DNA of 64,000 bases. Origin: JBLHZY01 sp047631555 (GTDB lineage Bacteria > Pseudomonadota > Alphaproteobacteria > Rhodobacterales > Rhodobacteraceae). The stretch lies in assembly GCA_047631555.1 (NCBI GenBank), contig JBLHZY010000003.1, forward strand, positions 62,001 through 126,000, read 5' to 3'. The notes beneath the pieces were generated by a model. It was not told the DNA's origin. It saw nothing but the letters and a program-made list of their open reading frames with translations, and did no database searches. Positions 1 through 8,317 of this stretch are shown here, one piece after another (the stretch's first letter is position 1; every line of letters begins with the position of its first letter). The position numbers were made by a program, and so were the translations under genes.

Positions 1-193
1 CAACGAGTGGGCGATTGCGGCAGGCGGGCATACGCGCACCGGCATGGAAGACAATGTGCGCTTTGATCGCGATACGCTTGCGCCCTCAAATGCGGCCCTT
101 GTGCAGCGCGCCGTTCAGCTTTGCGAAAAGTATGAGCGCCCCGTGGCAAACTATATCCAAGCGCGCGATATGCTTGGTTTGAAAGCAGGATAA
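1..193 (+). CDS. Beta-keto acid cleavage enzyme (BKACE family), C-terminal fragment
   Basis: The reading frame is open from base 2 to a TAA at 191-193, giving the last 63 residues of a protein whose start lies left of the window. The segment GGHTRTGMEDNVRF followed by SNAALVQRAVQL and a closing ARDMLGL matches the C-terminus of the beta-keto acid cleavage family (DUF849), zinc enzymes that split beta-keto acids with acetyl-CoA, 3-keto-5-aminohexanoate cleavage enzyme being the founder. The next gene starts 3 bases after the stop, so the two are almost certainly cotranscribed. The substrate cannot be told from this fragment. Confidence 0.82.
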   Translation, partial: NEWAIAAGGHTRTGMEDNVRFDRDTLAPSNAALVQRAVQLCEKYERPVANYIQARDMLGLKAG

Positions 194-196
194 GAC

Positions 197-1525
197 ATGG
201 CCATCAGCCCCTTTGACAGCGCGCTTTACCGCGATCTTTTTGCCGATCGCGAGATCGCCGCGCTTTTCACCGATAGCGCCGAAGTGCGCGCGATGATGAT
301 CGTTGAGGGGGCCTTGGCCAAGGTTCAGGGCGAGGCTGGGGTTATCCCCGAAATCTCGGCATTGTTCATCCATCGCTCATCGCTTGAATTGGCGATTGAT
401 CCCGGTGGTTTGGCGGCGGAAACTGGGCGCTCGGCTGTGCCTGTGCCTGCGCTTGTCGCGGCATTTCGCAAGGCGATGGAAGCGCCTGAGCACGCGCAAT
501 TCGTCCATTGGGGCGCGACCTCGCAAGATATCATGGATACGGCACTTGCCTTGCGCCTGCGCCAAGTCATTACTCTTTATGAGGCGCGATTAGGGGCGGT
601 TATTCAAGGGCTTGGCGCATTGGCGCAAATCCATGCCGATCTGCCCATGGCCGGGCGGACTTACGGCCAAGTGGCCACGCCAACAAGCTTTGGCGCGGTT
701 GTCGCCTCTTGGGGCGCGCCACTGATCCGCCACGCCGAGCGGCTCGCCGAACTTAAGCCGCGTTTGCTAAACGTCTCGCTTTCAGGCGCCGCCGGAACCC
801 TTTCCGCCATCGAAAACGGTGCGGATATTCGCGCCGCATTGGCCGCGGCCCTTGGCCTTGGCGATCCGGGCGCAAGCTGGCATTCTGAGCGCGATTGCAT
901 CGGTGAATTTGCGGCGTGGATGACCGGGCTTGCGACGAGCCTTGCCAAGATGGGCGAAGACCTGATCCTGATGAGCCAGAGCGGCATTGGCGAGATCACG
1001 CTTGGCGCATCGGGCGGCTCTTCGACCATGCCGCAAAAGGCCAATCCGGTGATGCCGAGCGTACTTGTGGCGCTTGGCCGCCAATCCCAGGTTCTTGCCG
1101 GCGCGATCATGGGCGCGGGCATTCACCGCCAACAGCGCGACGGGGCCGCTTGGTTGGTGGAGTGGCTGAACCTGCCGCAAATTTGCGCAGCAACGGGGCG
1201 CGCTTTGGAGATTGCATCTGAGCTTTCGACAAGCATTTCCCCCAATGAGGCGGCGATGGCGCTTGGCATTGATCCCGATAATTTGGGGCTGATTTACGCA
1301 GAAGCTTTGAGCTTCGCCTTGGCCAAAAAGATGCGCCGCCCCGATGCGCAAACGGCCGTAAAAGAGCTTTGCTTGGAGGCGCGCGCCAGCGGCCAGCCAC
1401 TTGCAGATCTTGCGCAGAAACGCTTCGGGGATCATGATCTTGAGGGGCTGTTTACGCCGGCCAATCAGCTTGGCGAAGCGCCCCAAACCGCGCGCGCCTT
1501 TGCAAAGCGCGCCAAGGCTCTTTGA
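197..1525 (+). CDS. pcaB: 3-carboxy-cis,cis-muconate cycloisomerase-like lyase (fumarase/aspartase superfamily)
   Basis: The 442-residue protein has the superfamily hallmarks: HWGATSQDIMDT at residues 104-115, GRTYGQ near 153, and the signature loop GSSTMPQKANP at 274-284 that carries the catalytic serine region. Family members eliminate or cyclise fumarate-type substrates. PcaB acts in the protocatechuate branch of the beta-ketoadipate pathway, and length and overall pattern fit PcaB better than purB or argH. It follows the BKACE gene by 3 bases, consistent with breakdown of an aromatic or beta-keto acid. No pcaGHCD genes are in view, so the substrate is an inference; an adenylosuccinate-lyase-like paralogue is the main alternative. 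Confidence 0.68.
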   Translation: MAISPFDSALYRDLFADREIAALFTDSAEVRAMMIVEGALAKVQGEAGVIPEISALFIHRSSLELAIDPGGLAAETGRSAVPVPALVAAFRKAMEAPEHAQFVHWGATSQDIMDTALALRLRQVITLYEARLGAVIQGLGALAQIHADLPMAGRTYGQVATPTSFGAVVASWGAPLIRHAERLAELKPRLLNVSLSGAAGTLSAIENGADIRAALAAALGLGDPGASWHSERDCIGEFAAWMTGLATSLAKMGEDLILMSQSGIGEITLGASGGSSTMPQKANPVMPSVLVALGRQSQVLAGAIMGAGIHRQQRDGAAWLVEWLNLPQICAATGRALEIASELSTSISPNEAAMALGIDPDNLGLIYAEALSFALAKKMRRPDAQTAVKELCLEARASGQPLADLAQKRFGDHDLEGLFTPANQLGEAPQTARAFAKRAKAL

Positions 1526-1592
1526 TTATCGGCAAAGCGTAGATATATCAGATCAAATACCGGGGCCCCGCCCCCCAAGTTTGAGTGTTTCG

Positions 1593-2810
1593 ATGTCGCG
1601 TTTGCCCATTCTATTTATCCTGCTCACGGTCGTGCTCGATTCCATTGGGATCGGGCTGATCTTTCCGGTTATGCCTGACCTTTTGCGCGAAGTGACGGGC
1701 GCGGATCTGTCTCATGCTGCGATTTGGGGCGGGGTTTTGGCGACCTCATTTGCTGTGATGCAATTCCTCTTTGGGCCGATTGTTGGCAATCTTTCAGATG
1801 CTTATGGCCGCCGCCCGATCCTTTTGATCGCGCTCGGGGCAATGGCGCTTGATTATATGTTGATGGCTGTGGCGGGCACGATTTGGCTGTTGCTGATTGG
1901 GCGGCTCATCGCCGGGGTTACCGCCGCAACCCATTCCACAGCGGCCGCATTCATGGCCGATATTTCCGCACCCGATGAGCGGGCAAAGAACTTTGGCCTG
2001 ATCGGGGCGGCCTTTGGGGTTGGCTTTGTGGCGGGGCCGATGATTGGCGGGCTGATGGCGGGCATTGATACGCGCGCGCCGTTTTATGCCGCCGCCGCGC
2101 TGTCGCTGGGCAATATGATCTTTGGCTATTTCGTGATGCCCGAAACCGTGACCGATCGCATTCGCCGCCCGTTTTCATGGGCCCGCGCCAATCCGCTGAA
2201 TTCCTTTCGTGCGATTGGCAATTTGCCCGGGCTTGGGCGGCTTTTGATCGTTTTTGGCATCTATCAAGTGGCGTTTTTCGTCTATCCGGCTGTTTGGGCA
2301 TTTTTCGGGGCCGAGCGGTTTGAATGGGGCACGCAGATGATCGGCGTGACGCTCACAGTATTTGGCCTGTGCATGGCGCTCACACAGGCCCTGCTTGTTG
2401 GGCCCGCGATCAGGCTGATTGGGGCGCGGCGCACAGTGGTTTGGGGGATGCTGCTCGATTTGGTCGTGTTTACCGCCTATGGGTTTTTGACCAACGGGAT
2501 GGTTGTTTTGATCTTCATCCCAATTTCCGCGCTGGGCGGGATCGTGATGCCCGCGATGCAGGGGATCATGTCGCGCAAAGTTCCCGATGATCAACAGGGC
2601 GAATTGCAGGGCGTTATGGCCTCGGTGGCGGCGCTGTCGATGATCATTTCGCCGATGTTGATGACATCTGTGTTCTCAAACTTTACCCGCGACGGCGCCC
2701 CGATCTATTTGCCTGGCGCGCCGTTTTATCTTGCCGGGGCTCTGCTTGCGGTTGCGCTCATGGTCTTCTTGGCAAGCCCTGCGCGAGTTCGGCCTGAAAT
2801 AGACGCCTAA
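1593..2810 (+). CDS. MFS multidrug/tetracycline-type efflux transporter
   Basis: A 405-residue polytopic membrane protein of the 12-helix major facilitator superfamily, drug:proton antiporter type. The N-terminus has DSIGIGLIFPVMPDLL, a typical TetA/Bcr-like first helix. Motif A, GNLSDAYGRR, is at residues 65-74, and a motif-C-like GFVAGPMIGG lies in the fifth helix region, as in 12-helix exporters. The frame is open further upstream to 1401, inside the previous gene, but the protein family begins at MSRLPILF, so ATG 1593 is chosen; a TTG at 1581 is possible. It starts 67 bases after the PcaB-like gene. The exported compound is unknown. Confidence 0.8.
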   Translation: MSRLPILFILLTVVLDSIGIGLIFPVMPDLLREVTGADLSHAAIWGGVLATSFAVMQFLFGPIVGNLSDAYGRRPILLIALGAMALDYMLMAVAGTIWLLLIGRLIAGVTAATHSTAAAFMADISAPDERAKNFGLIGAAFGVGFVAGPMIGGLMAGIDTRAPFYAAAALSLGNMIFGYFVMPETVTDRIRRPFSWARANPLNSFRAIGNLPGLGRLLIVFGIYQVAFFVYPAVWAFFGAERFEWGTQMIGVTLTVFGLCMALTQALLVGPAIRLIGARRTVVWGMLLDLVVFTAYGFLTNGMVVLIFIPISALGGIVMPAMQGIMSRKVPDDQQGELQGVMASVAALSMIISPMLMTSVFSNFTRDGAPIYLPGAPFYLAGALLAVALMVFLASPARVRPEIDA

Positions 2811-2920
2811 AGCCCAACGCCCGCTGCGTAACCCTGCGTAATACTGCCTCCCGAAAAGCTGTTTCGCCTTGCGGGCGTCTCACCCGTTTTGCAGAGTCAA
2901 ACCAACTCGGGAGTATGTTT

Positions 2921-4003
2921 ATGCAAACTATAAAAGCCGCCGTCTGCCATGAATTCGGCAAGCCGTTCAAAATCGAAGAGATCAAAATTCGCGCGCCTCA
3001 ATCGGGTGAAGTTGAGGTCACTGTTGAAGCCTGCGCGATCTGTCACTCAGACATTAACTTTGCCGATGGAGGCTGGCCAGCGCCGCTTCCTGCTGTTTAT
3101 GGCCATGAGGCCGCGGGCCGGATCACGGCAATCGGTGAAGGCGTTAAGGGGCTCGCTGTTGGCGACGCGGTTTTGGCGACGTTGGTGCGCTCCTGCGGGA
3201 CTTGCCCTTCGTGCAACACAGCCCACCCGGCCAATTGCGACGCGCCCGGAATGGCCGCTGACGGGCCGCTTTTCACCATGGATGATCAGCCGATTTTTCA
3301 TGGCTTGAACACGGCCGCTTTTGCCGAAAAAGCCGTCGTCGATCAAAGCCAGATCGCCAAGCTTCCGGATGGCATTCCGATGGACAGTGCGGCGCTTATT
3401 TCCTGCGGTGTCATCACCGGCGTTGGCGCTGTGGTCAACACTGGGCAAGTGCGCGCGGGCCAAGATGTTGTTGTGATTGGGGCTGGCGGTGTTGGGCTGA
3501 ATGCGATCCAAGGCGCGCGGATTGCGGGCGCGCGGCGCATCATCGCGGTTGATCTGAACATAGACAAGCTTGAGATCGCCAAAGAGTTTGGCGCGACCCA
3601 TGTTGTCAACGGTGCGGATAAGCCTTGGAAGGCGGTCAAAGCGCTTACCGGGCGCGGCGCGGACGCGGTTTTTGTCACCGTCGGCGTGACGCAAGTCTAT
3701 GATACGGCGACGCGTTTCCTTGCGCCGCAGGGCCGGATTATCATGGTCGGCATGCCCCATACGGGCGCGACTTCAAGCTACGAGCCGCTGCTCGTTGCAC
3801 GTATGGGCCAAGGCATGGTCGGCAGCTATATGGGCGATGTGATCCTGTCGCGCGATGTGCCTTGGATCGTTGATCTTTACCAACAAGGCCGGCTGAAATT
3901 GGACGAGTTGATCTCGGGGCGCTGGTCGCTTGAGCAGATCAACGAGGCCTTCGATGATACGCGCTCAGGCGCTGCGCGACGCAATGTGATTACGTTTAAG
4001 TAA
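2921..4003 (+). CDS. Zinc-dependent medium-chain alcohol dehydrogenase
   Basis: This 360-residue cytosolic oxidoreductase has catalytic zinc ligands C41 and H62-E63 (in GHEAAGR), a structural zinc site C92-x2-C95-x2-C98-x7-C106, and a Rossmann motif GAGGVGLNAIQG near 185. It resembles class III/S-(hydroxymethyl)-thiol-type and aryl alcohol dehydrogenases, so the substrate is an alcohol or aldehyde, probably with NAD. Two ATGs compete, 2915 and 2921; GGGAG at 2908-2912 sits 8 bases before the second, so 2921 is preferred. The gene stands alone and is followed by a clear terminator. Confidence 0.83.
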   Translation: MQTIKAAVCHEFGKPFKIEEIKIRAPQSGEVEVTVEACAICHSDINFADGGWPAPLPAVYGHEAAGRITAIGEGVKGLAVGDAVLATLVRSCGTCPSCNTAHPANCDAPGMAADGPLFTMDDQPIFHGLNTAAFAEKAVVDQSQIAKLPDGIPMDSAALISCGVITGVGAVVNTGQVRAGQDVVVIGAGGVGLNAIQGARIAGARRIIAVDLNIDKLEIAKEFGATHVVNGADKPWKAVKALTGRGADAVFVTVGVTQVYDTATRFLAPQGRIIMVGMPHTGATSSYEPLLVARMGQGMVGSYMGDVILSRDVPWIVDLYQQGRLKLDELISGRWSLEQINEAFDDTRSGAARRNVITFK

Positions 4004-4030
4004 GACCGATTGCGGATGAGAATATGAAAG

Positions 4031-4057
4031 GGCCGCGCCGATTGGTGCGGCCTTTTT
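4031..4057 (+). terminator. Rho-independent terminator of the alcohol dehydrogenase gene
   Basis: A stem GGCCGC/GCGGCC with a short inner GCC/GGT extension is followed by TTTTT. It lies 28 bases after the dehydrogenase stop and marks the left edge of the accessory region. Confidence 0.85.
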
Positions 4058-4402
4058 GGTTGGCAGGCGTGTGACGGTTTGGCGAGCTCAGCCCACATGA
4101 TCGCAGCTGAAGGACAAAGCGCGCTAAATGGCGAAGCGATAAAGGGATACGAAACGCTTCGCGGCCTTGCTTTTACAGGTCGCCCTCTGTGGACACCTGC
4201 CCAAAAATGGGGCAACTCACAATTGGCCCAGAGGCCAACCGTTTGATCCAAAACAGACCTTCATCACGATCTGCGCAAGGGTCGGTTGAGCGGGACAAAG
4301 CTTTGTTGGAATAACAATATCCAAATGGCCGCATCACCGAACATCACAGAATGTCCTAGATCACAGGTTCGTTGAATCACAAGGCTCCGCTACAACTCCT
4401 GC
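4058..4402. other. Gene-free stretch between alcohol dehydrogenase and methyltransferase genes
   Basis: About 345 bases with no convincing reading frame on either strand; a minus-strand frame through it lacks a ribosome site and resembles nothing. There is no obvious copy of the tRNA-Arg 3' end here, which would be expected if this were the far attachment site of an island inserted at 16.3 kb. Confidence 0.5.
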
Positions 4403-5209
4403 TTAGGTTTGTAGACGCGCCAATAAGCAAAGGAACCGAGCGTTAATTCGCACGCTTCCGTCCGGTTGCAAGAATTTGGTGGAGACCCGTTTGTAGGCGT
4501 CCTCGACAGCTTGGTCGCTAGAAAATTCAGCAGCTTTGCGAGCAACGCCCGAGGAGGACTGGCCTCTTACTGCGGTGGATACATTTGGATAGCAGAACGG
4601 GCATTCTACGTCGAAAATCTCGGCAGGGTTAAGTCCCGCATTGATTGCAAATTGGTGCAGCGCATCCTCGTTGGACAAAGCAAATGGGCCAGGAGCGCCT
4701 GGTGGTGGCGCGGGCATGAATGGCTTTAATGCACTAACAATTTCTGCGGCCTCCATACCATCGGGCCTACCCCAAACCACAACAGCAACCCATCCGTCAT
4801 CTTTGGTGACACGGCGCGCCTCCCAAAGAGCCCCCTCTAGGTTTCCGGCATACTGAAAAGAATTAAAGCCTGTCACGACGTCAAAGGTGTTGTCTGCGAA
4901 TGGCAGTTTTTCCAGATCGCCACGATGGAGTTTCGCGCTGGGGGTGCGGGTGCGCGCTATATGCAAAAGGTCAGCAGCAGCGTCGAGTCCTGACACTTCG
5001 GCTCCGAGCGCACGCGCCATCTGCGCCGCCATTCCTGAGCCGCATCCGACATCGAAATAGCTTGTGCCCGAGTTGACATTTGTTTTAGCTAGGACTGCTT
5101 CATAAAGGGGTCGGTGCACAGCTTCTTGTACGTCCGCCCAATCCTGCGCGCGCGCCCCCCAAAGTCGACCATTTGCTTCAGACGTGGTTGGGTTGCTTTG
5201 GCGTGCCAT
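4403..5209 (-). CDS. Class I SAM-dependent methyltransferase
   Basis: A 268-residue protein with the class I methyltransferase fold: motif I YFDVGCGSGMAAQMA starts at residue 51, an acidic residue closes strand 2 (VSGLDAA), and LPFADNTFDVVTGFNSFQYA is the motif II/III region of the Methyltransf_11/UbiE-like group. The substrate cannot be deduced. It is single-copy and leftward. Its codon use is less biased toward GCG and CTT than the flanking host genes, suggesting that it belongs to the accessory region, but it lies outside the direct repeats. Confidence 0.82.
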   Translation of the reverse strand: MARQSNPTTSEANGRLWGARAQDWADVQEAVHRPLYEAVLAKTNVNSGTSYFDVGCGSGMAAQMARALGAEVSGLDAAADLLHIARTRTPSAKLHRGDLEKLPFADNTFDVVTGFNSFQYAGNLEGALWEARRVTKDDGWVAVVVWGRPDGMEAAEIVSALKPFMPAPPPGAPGPFALSNEDALHQFAINAGLNPAEIFDVECPFCYPNVSTAVRGQSSSGVARKAAEFSSDQAVEDAYKRVSTKFLQPDGSVRINARFLCLLARLQT

Positions 5210-5547
5210 TGGTCATCCTCCAAAGTGTTTTGTGGCCACTGCGGCATGAGGGGACGTTAGCTGCAAGGCAGCGAATCGGAAAGTTTGGGCTCAAACCGGT
5301 CATCTGACGTTTTTCGTTAGGTTTGATCTGTCAACGATGTAGGCCGAAGGTCTGCTGTGCGGACTTTGCAGACCTTGGCGTTTTTGAATCCAACTGGTGC
5401 TTCGGGCCTAAAGTTGCCGCTCATCGCAACCACATAAGCTGTGGTGCAGTATCTCCAAAGCGAACCTTCACACTTTGCTTACCATTCGCGATACTCAACA
5501 CTTATTGATGCCCGACGTCGGCTTTGCGCAAGCCGCGACGGTCAAGC
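5210..5547. other. Gene-free stretch containing the left island repeat
   Basis: No supported gene. The stretch holds the left 78-bp direct repeat (5287-5364) and degenerate sequence after it, for example CTTCGGGCCTAAAGTTGCCG near 5400 and CGAACCTTCACACTTTGC near 5461. These look like decayed copies of the same intergenic element found near 15.0 and 16.2 kb. Confidence 0.6.
5287..5364. repeat. Left copy of island-flanking direct repeat
   Basis: These 78 bases match 15134-15210 in the same orientation. The copies differ by one single-base indel (GGTTTGATC against GGTTGATC) and two substitutions near the right end. Both begin GGGCTCAAACCGGTCATC and end GTGCGGAC. The copies enclose the nqr operon, the cytochrome gene and the antiporter gene. 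Confidence 0.9.
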
Positions 5548-5937
5548 TCATCCCTCTCGCAACATGAATGTGAGCACATCAGAGCGATGCGCCATCCCAA
5601 TGACTCGGGTTCCCTCCATGACCGGAAAGACACGGTGTGAGCAGGACAAGAACATCTCTGCGACGCGGATCACGTCATCGCTTGCATCAACGGTGATGAC
5701 TTTTGGCGACATTTGATCGTCCACGCGGCCAGTCCATTCCTGATGGTAACTTGCGTGTAAGGCAGGACGGAAACAGTCCTTCTGGGTTAATATTCCCACG
5801 AGTTGACCGTTTTCACCCAGTACTGGTGCGGCTGCTGCGCGTGCGTCGAGCAGAATGGAAATGGCTTGCCGGATCGGAGTGTCTGGCGCGAGCGTCTGGA
5901 CGTTGCGGCGCATGATCGAAGTGATCCGAGCGATCAT
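5548..5937 (-). CDS. Tandem CBS-domain protein at the end of the nqr operon
   Basis: A 129-residue protein made almost only of two CBS modules, roughly residues 5-60 (TPIRQAISILLDARAAAAPV) and 72-127 (VIRVAEMFLSCSHRVFPV). CBS pairs bind adenine nucleotides or NAD(H) and act as energy sensors. There is no attached catalytic domain. Its ATG overlaps the nqrM stop (ATGA), so it is the last gene of the nqr transcript. A regulatory role for NQR or the nearby antiporter is an inference from this position only. The frequent alternative is a free-standing stress protein of the YrpB/Hrp1 type. Confidence 0.82.
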   Translation of the reverse strand: MIARITSIMRRNVQTLAPDTPIRQAISILLDARAAAAPVLGENGQLVGILTQKDCFRPALHASYHQEWTGRVDDQMSPKVITVDASDDVIRVAEMFLSCSHRVFPVMEGTRVIGMAHRSDVLTFMLREG

Positions 5938-6113
5938 TGCTCTGCCTCTTGGGTTTCAGCTTGGCGGCGCAACGGACAGTCCACGCAGCGGTTTTTTTTC
6001 AAACCAGCTGCAGCTCCACAACTGGTGCGCACTGGCCCGCGCCCAAAGGTAAGCCCCAGCCCAAGGCCAAGTGCCGCGAGCCCGAAGATAAGAATTGAAA
6101 TCAAGAGTTCCAT
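5934..6113 (-). CDS. nqrM: NqrM, Na+-NQR maturation factor
   Basis: A 59-residue frame that a length cut-off would drop. It begins MELLISILIFGLAALGLGLG, a single N-terminal membrane helix, and continues with a cysteine-rich tail: SCGAAAG at residues 31-37, then C43 and C46 in NRCVDCPLR. That layout is characteristic of NqrM (formerly DUF539), which helps place iron in the NqrD/NqrE pair. The start overlaps the end of apbE by 13 bases and the stop overlaps the CBS gene (ATGA). The same order apbE-nqrM follows nqrF in many classical nqr operons. A run of eight A residues in the LKKN codons is a possible slippage or sequencing-error site. Confidence 0.86.
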   Translation of the reverse strand: MELLISILIFGLAALGLGLGLTFGRGPVRTSCGAAAGLKKNRCVDCPLRRQAETQEAEQ

Positions 6114-7090
6114 ACTAGCAATGCCCCCTCAATTGCACCGGTTCTTACAGTCGAAACTCCTGCGCCTTCGCCGGTAACGAAAAGAGCATCAATATTGTTG
6201 CTTTGGGCAAGGTCCGGCCCTCGTGACAGGCCTTCAGCAAATAGCGCTGTAGCCCAGCCGTCTGCCATCATTGCATCCCGTCCCATGACTGTGACCGACA
6301 AAAAATGATCATTGGCAGGCGCATTCGTTTTGGGGTCGATGATGTGCCCATATGTATTGCCCCCGAGTTCATAGCTTTGCGTGCGTAGCCCCGACGTTGC
6401 CACGGCCATTCCATCGACTAGCCGCAAGGCGGCTGGCGCAGGCTGGTCTGATACGGGGTGTTGCACCGCAACGTGCCACGCCCGTTCGGACGGGTGTTGC
6501 CCAATTGCCTTTAGCTCCCCCCCCAGATCAAACAGGAAATCTTCGACGCCGCGCGCCTTTACCAGATCAACGGCGAGGTCGAGCGCGCGGCCTTTGGCAA
6601 TCCCGCACAAATCTAGCGTAAGGTCGTCACGCGCCTTGCCGATGCCACCATCACCCAGTGAAAGCCCACGCCAATTCGGTCCAAGACCACCTTCGATTGG
6701 TCCAAAGCCCCATTGCGCGACAAGGGGACCGACGGTGGGGTCAAATGCGCCATGACTTCGCTTGGCAAGGTCCAGCGCTGCCGTAGCCACATGGATCATC
6801 TCGGCATCTGCGCGATGCCAACCTGCGCCCATCGTATTAAACCGGCTGATGTCGCTGTCTGAACGCCACGGCGACATTTGCTGGTCGATCGTGGCGAACA
6901 ACGTATCGATGTCTGCCCTCAGGCGTTCGAGATCATCATGGTCCGACGCGACCAACTGCCATGTCGTACCAAACGCTGCGCCTTCGATGCTCCGCGTTGC
7001 AGCAGCTTGCGCAATTTGCGGCAGGACAAATGATGCCCCGATCAAGCCGAGGGCACTGCGACGTGTCGGGCGTAGGGCGCTGTGTGTCAT
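6101..7090 (-). CDS. apbE: ApbE, FAD:protein FMN transferase with Tat signal
   Basis: A 329-residue periplasmic flavin transferase that attaches FMN to threonine in S/T-G-A-T motifs of NQR and RNF subunits. The N-terminus MTHSALRPTRRSALGLIG is a twin-arginine signal ending near AQAA. Family landmarks include SDSDISRFN (about residue 97), the GIAKGRALD segment, HIIDPKTNAP, and the metal-binding MADGWATALF near the C-terminus. The start lies 3 bases after the nqrF stop. Its target here is most plausibly NqrC (TGAT motif); NqrB in this operon lacks an obvious site. Confidence 0.92.
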   Translation of the reverse strand: MTHSALRPTRRSALGLIGASFVLPQIAQAAATRSIEGAAFGTTWQLVASDHDDLERLRADIDTLFATIDQQMSPWRSDSDISRFNTMGAGWHRADAEMIHVATAALDLAKRSHGAFDPTVGPLVAQWGFGPIEGGLGPNWRGLSLGDGGIGKARDDLTLDLCGIAKGRALDLAVDLVKARGVEDFLFDLGGELKAIGQHPSERAWHVAVQHPVSDQPAPAALRLVDGMAVATSGLRTQSYELGGNTYGHIIDPKTNAPANDHFLSVTVMGRDAMMADGWATALFAEGLSRGPDLAQSNNIDALFVTGEGAGVSTVRTGAIEGALLVWNS

Positions 7091-7093
7091 GTC

Positions 7094-8317
7094 TTAGCCT
7101 CCAAAATCGTCATAGAAAATCGAATTCCGTTCAACGCCGAGCCGTTCCAGTGTGCCCAGAACGGCTGAGATCATCACTGGCGGACCGCACAAATAGTATT
7201 CGCAATCCTCGGGCGTGGAATCTGCGCCCATTTCCGTCTTGAGTGTCTCATGGATGAAACCTGTCGCGCCGGTCCATCTGTCACCTGGTGCGGGGTCTGA
7301 TAGGGCTGGGGTCCAACTAAAAGCCTCGAACTTTGCTGCGAGGTCTTCGAACTCGTCCGAATAGAAAAGGTCGGCGGCAGTACGCGCACCGTAGAAATAC
7401 CGGATGCGTCGTGTTGTGCCGCGCCCGAGTTCCTGATGGATCATCGCACGCAGTGGGGCCATGCCCACGCCGCCTCCGATAAAGACTATATCGCGCTTGG
7501 TCGGTTGAATGTGGAAGTCCCCGAACGGCCCCGAAGCATTGACCAGGTCGCCCGGCTTGAGCGAAAACAGCCACGATGACACCAGCCCTGGCGGCACATC
7601 CGCTTCGCGTCCGGCAGGCGGCACGGCAAGCCGGATGTTAAACACCGCGCGCCCGATGTCTTCGGGGCGACTGGCCAGTGAATAGGCGCGGGTGACATCG
7701 GTTTCGGATCTTACGTTCAAGCTGTTCCACCGATTGATGTCCCAGACGTCGACAAACCGTGCGTCTACGTCCAACGATGCAAAGTAGAGTTCATAGGCAG
7801 GTGCGGTGATCTGCATGAAATCGCCAGCCCGAAAGGTCGACGGATGATCCTTGGGCAGATCAAGAACGATCTCGCGAATAAGCGGCGCAAGCATCCGGCT
7901 GGACGCGACGGTACACACAACACCGCCACCCGCGCTGAGAATATCGTCGGCCACGCGCACCGCGCAATCTCCGCGCAATGTGGTCTGGCAGGCAAGGCGA
8001 ACATGGTCGCGCCTTTCTTTGGGGGAAAGAACGCCGCGCTCGGTCGCTTGGGGTTCTCCTGCACCTTCGCCTGTCACAGTCACGCGGCATAGCCCACAGG
8101 TGCCCGATCCACCGCAGGCGGCGGGAATGCGAATGTCGGCGTCGTGAAGCACCCCCAAAAGCTTGGCCCCCCTTTGTGCCACAATAGGGGGGGTGTCGTT
8201 GACAGACACCTTTATGGTCCCGCTAGGGACCAATCTGCTCCGCGCGACCAAAAGACCGATCGCCAAGCCGACGACAAGGAGGGCGATGATCGTGCTGCCA
8301 AGGACGATTTCATTCAT
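7094..8317 (-). CDS. nqrF: Na+-NQR subunit F (NADH dehydrogenase, 2Fe-2S/FAD)
   Basis: A 407-residue subunit that takes electrons from NADH. It has an N-terminal membrane helix (residues 4-26), a ferredoxin domain with C68-x5-C74-x2-C77 and C110, a flavin-binding RAYSLASRP at 210-218, the NADH site GGGVGMAPLR at 281-290, CGPP at 377-380, and the family C-terminus FYDDFGG. The frame is open upstream to 8560, but homologues start at MNEIV, and ATG 8317 overlaps the nqrE stop as ATGA. All residues expected for redox function are present. Confidence 0.94.
   Translation of the reverse strand: MNEIVLGSTIIALLVVGLAIGLLVARSRLVPSGTIKVSVNDTPPIVAQRGAKLLGVLHDADIRIPAACGGSGTCGLCRVTVTGEGAGEPQATERGVLSPKERRDHVRLACQTTLRGDCAVRVADDILSAGGGVVCTVASSRMLAPLIREIVLDLPKDHPSTFRAGDFMQITAPAYELYFASLDVDARFVDVWDINRWNSLNVRSETDVTRAYSLASRPEDIGRAVFNIRLAVPPAGREADVPPGLVSSWLFSLKPGDLVNASGPFGDFHIQPTKRDIVFIGGGVGMAPLRAMIHQELGRGTTRRIRYFYGARTAADLFYSDEFEDLAAKFEAFSWTPALSDPAPGDRWTGATGFIHETLKTEMGADSTPEDCEYYLCGPPVMISAVLGTLERLGVERNSIFYDDFGG

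Noticed and set aside
3877..4251. 124-codon minus-strand frame at the end of the alcohol dehydrogenase gene
   Set aside because: It overlaps the dehydrogenase and the terminator, has no ribosome site and matches no family I recognise.
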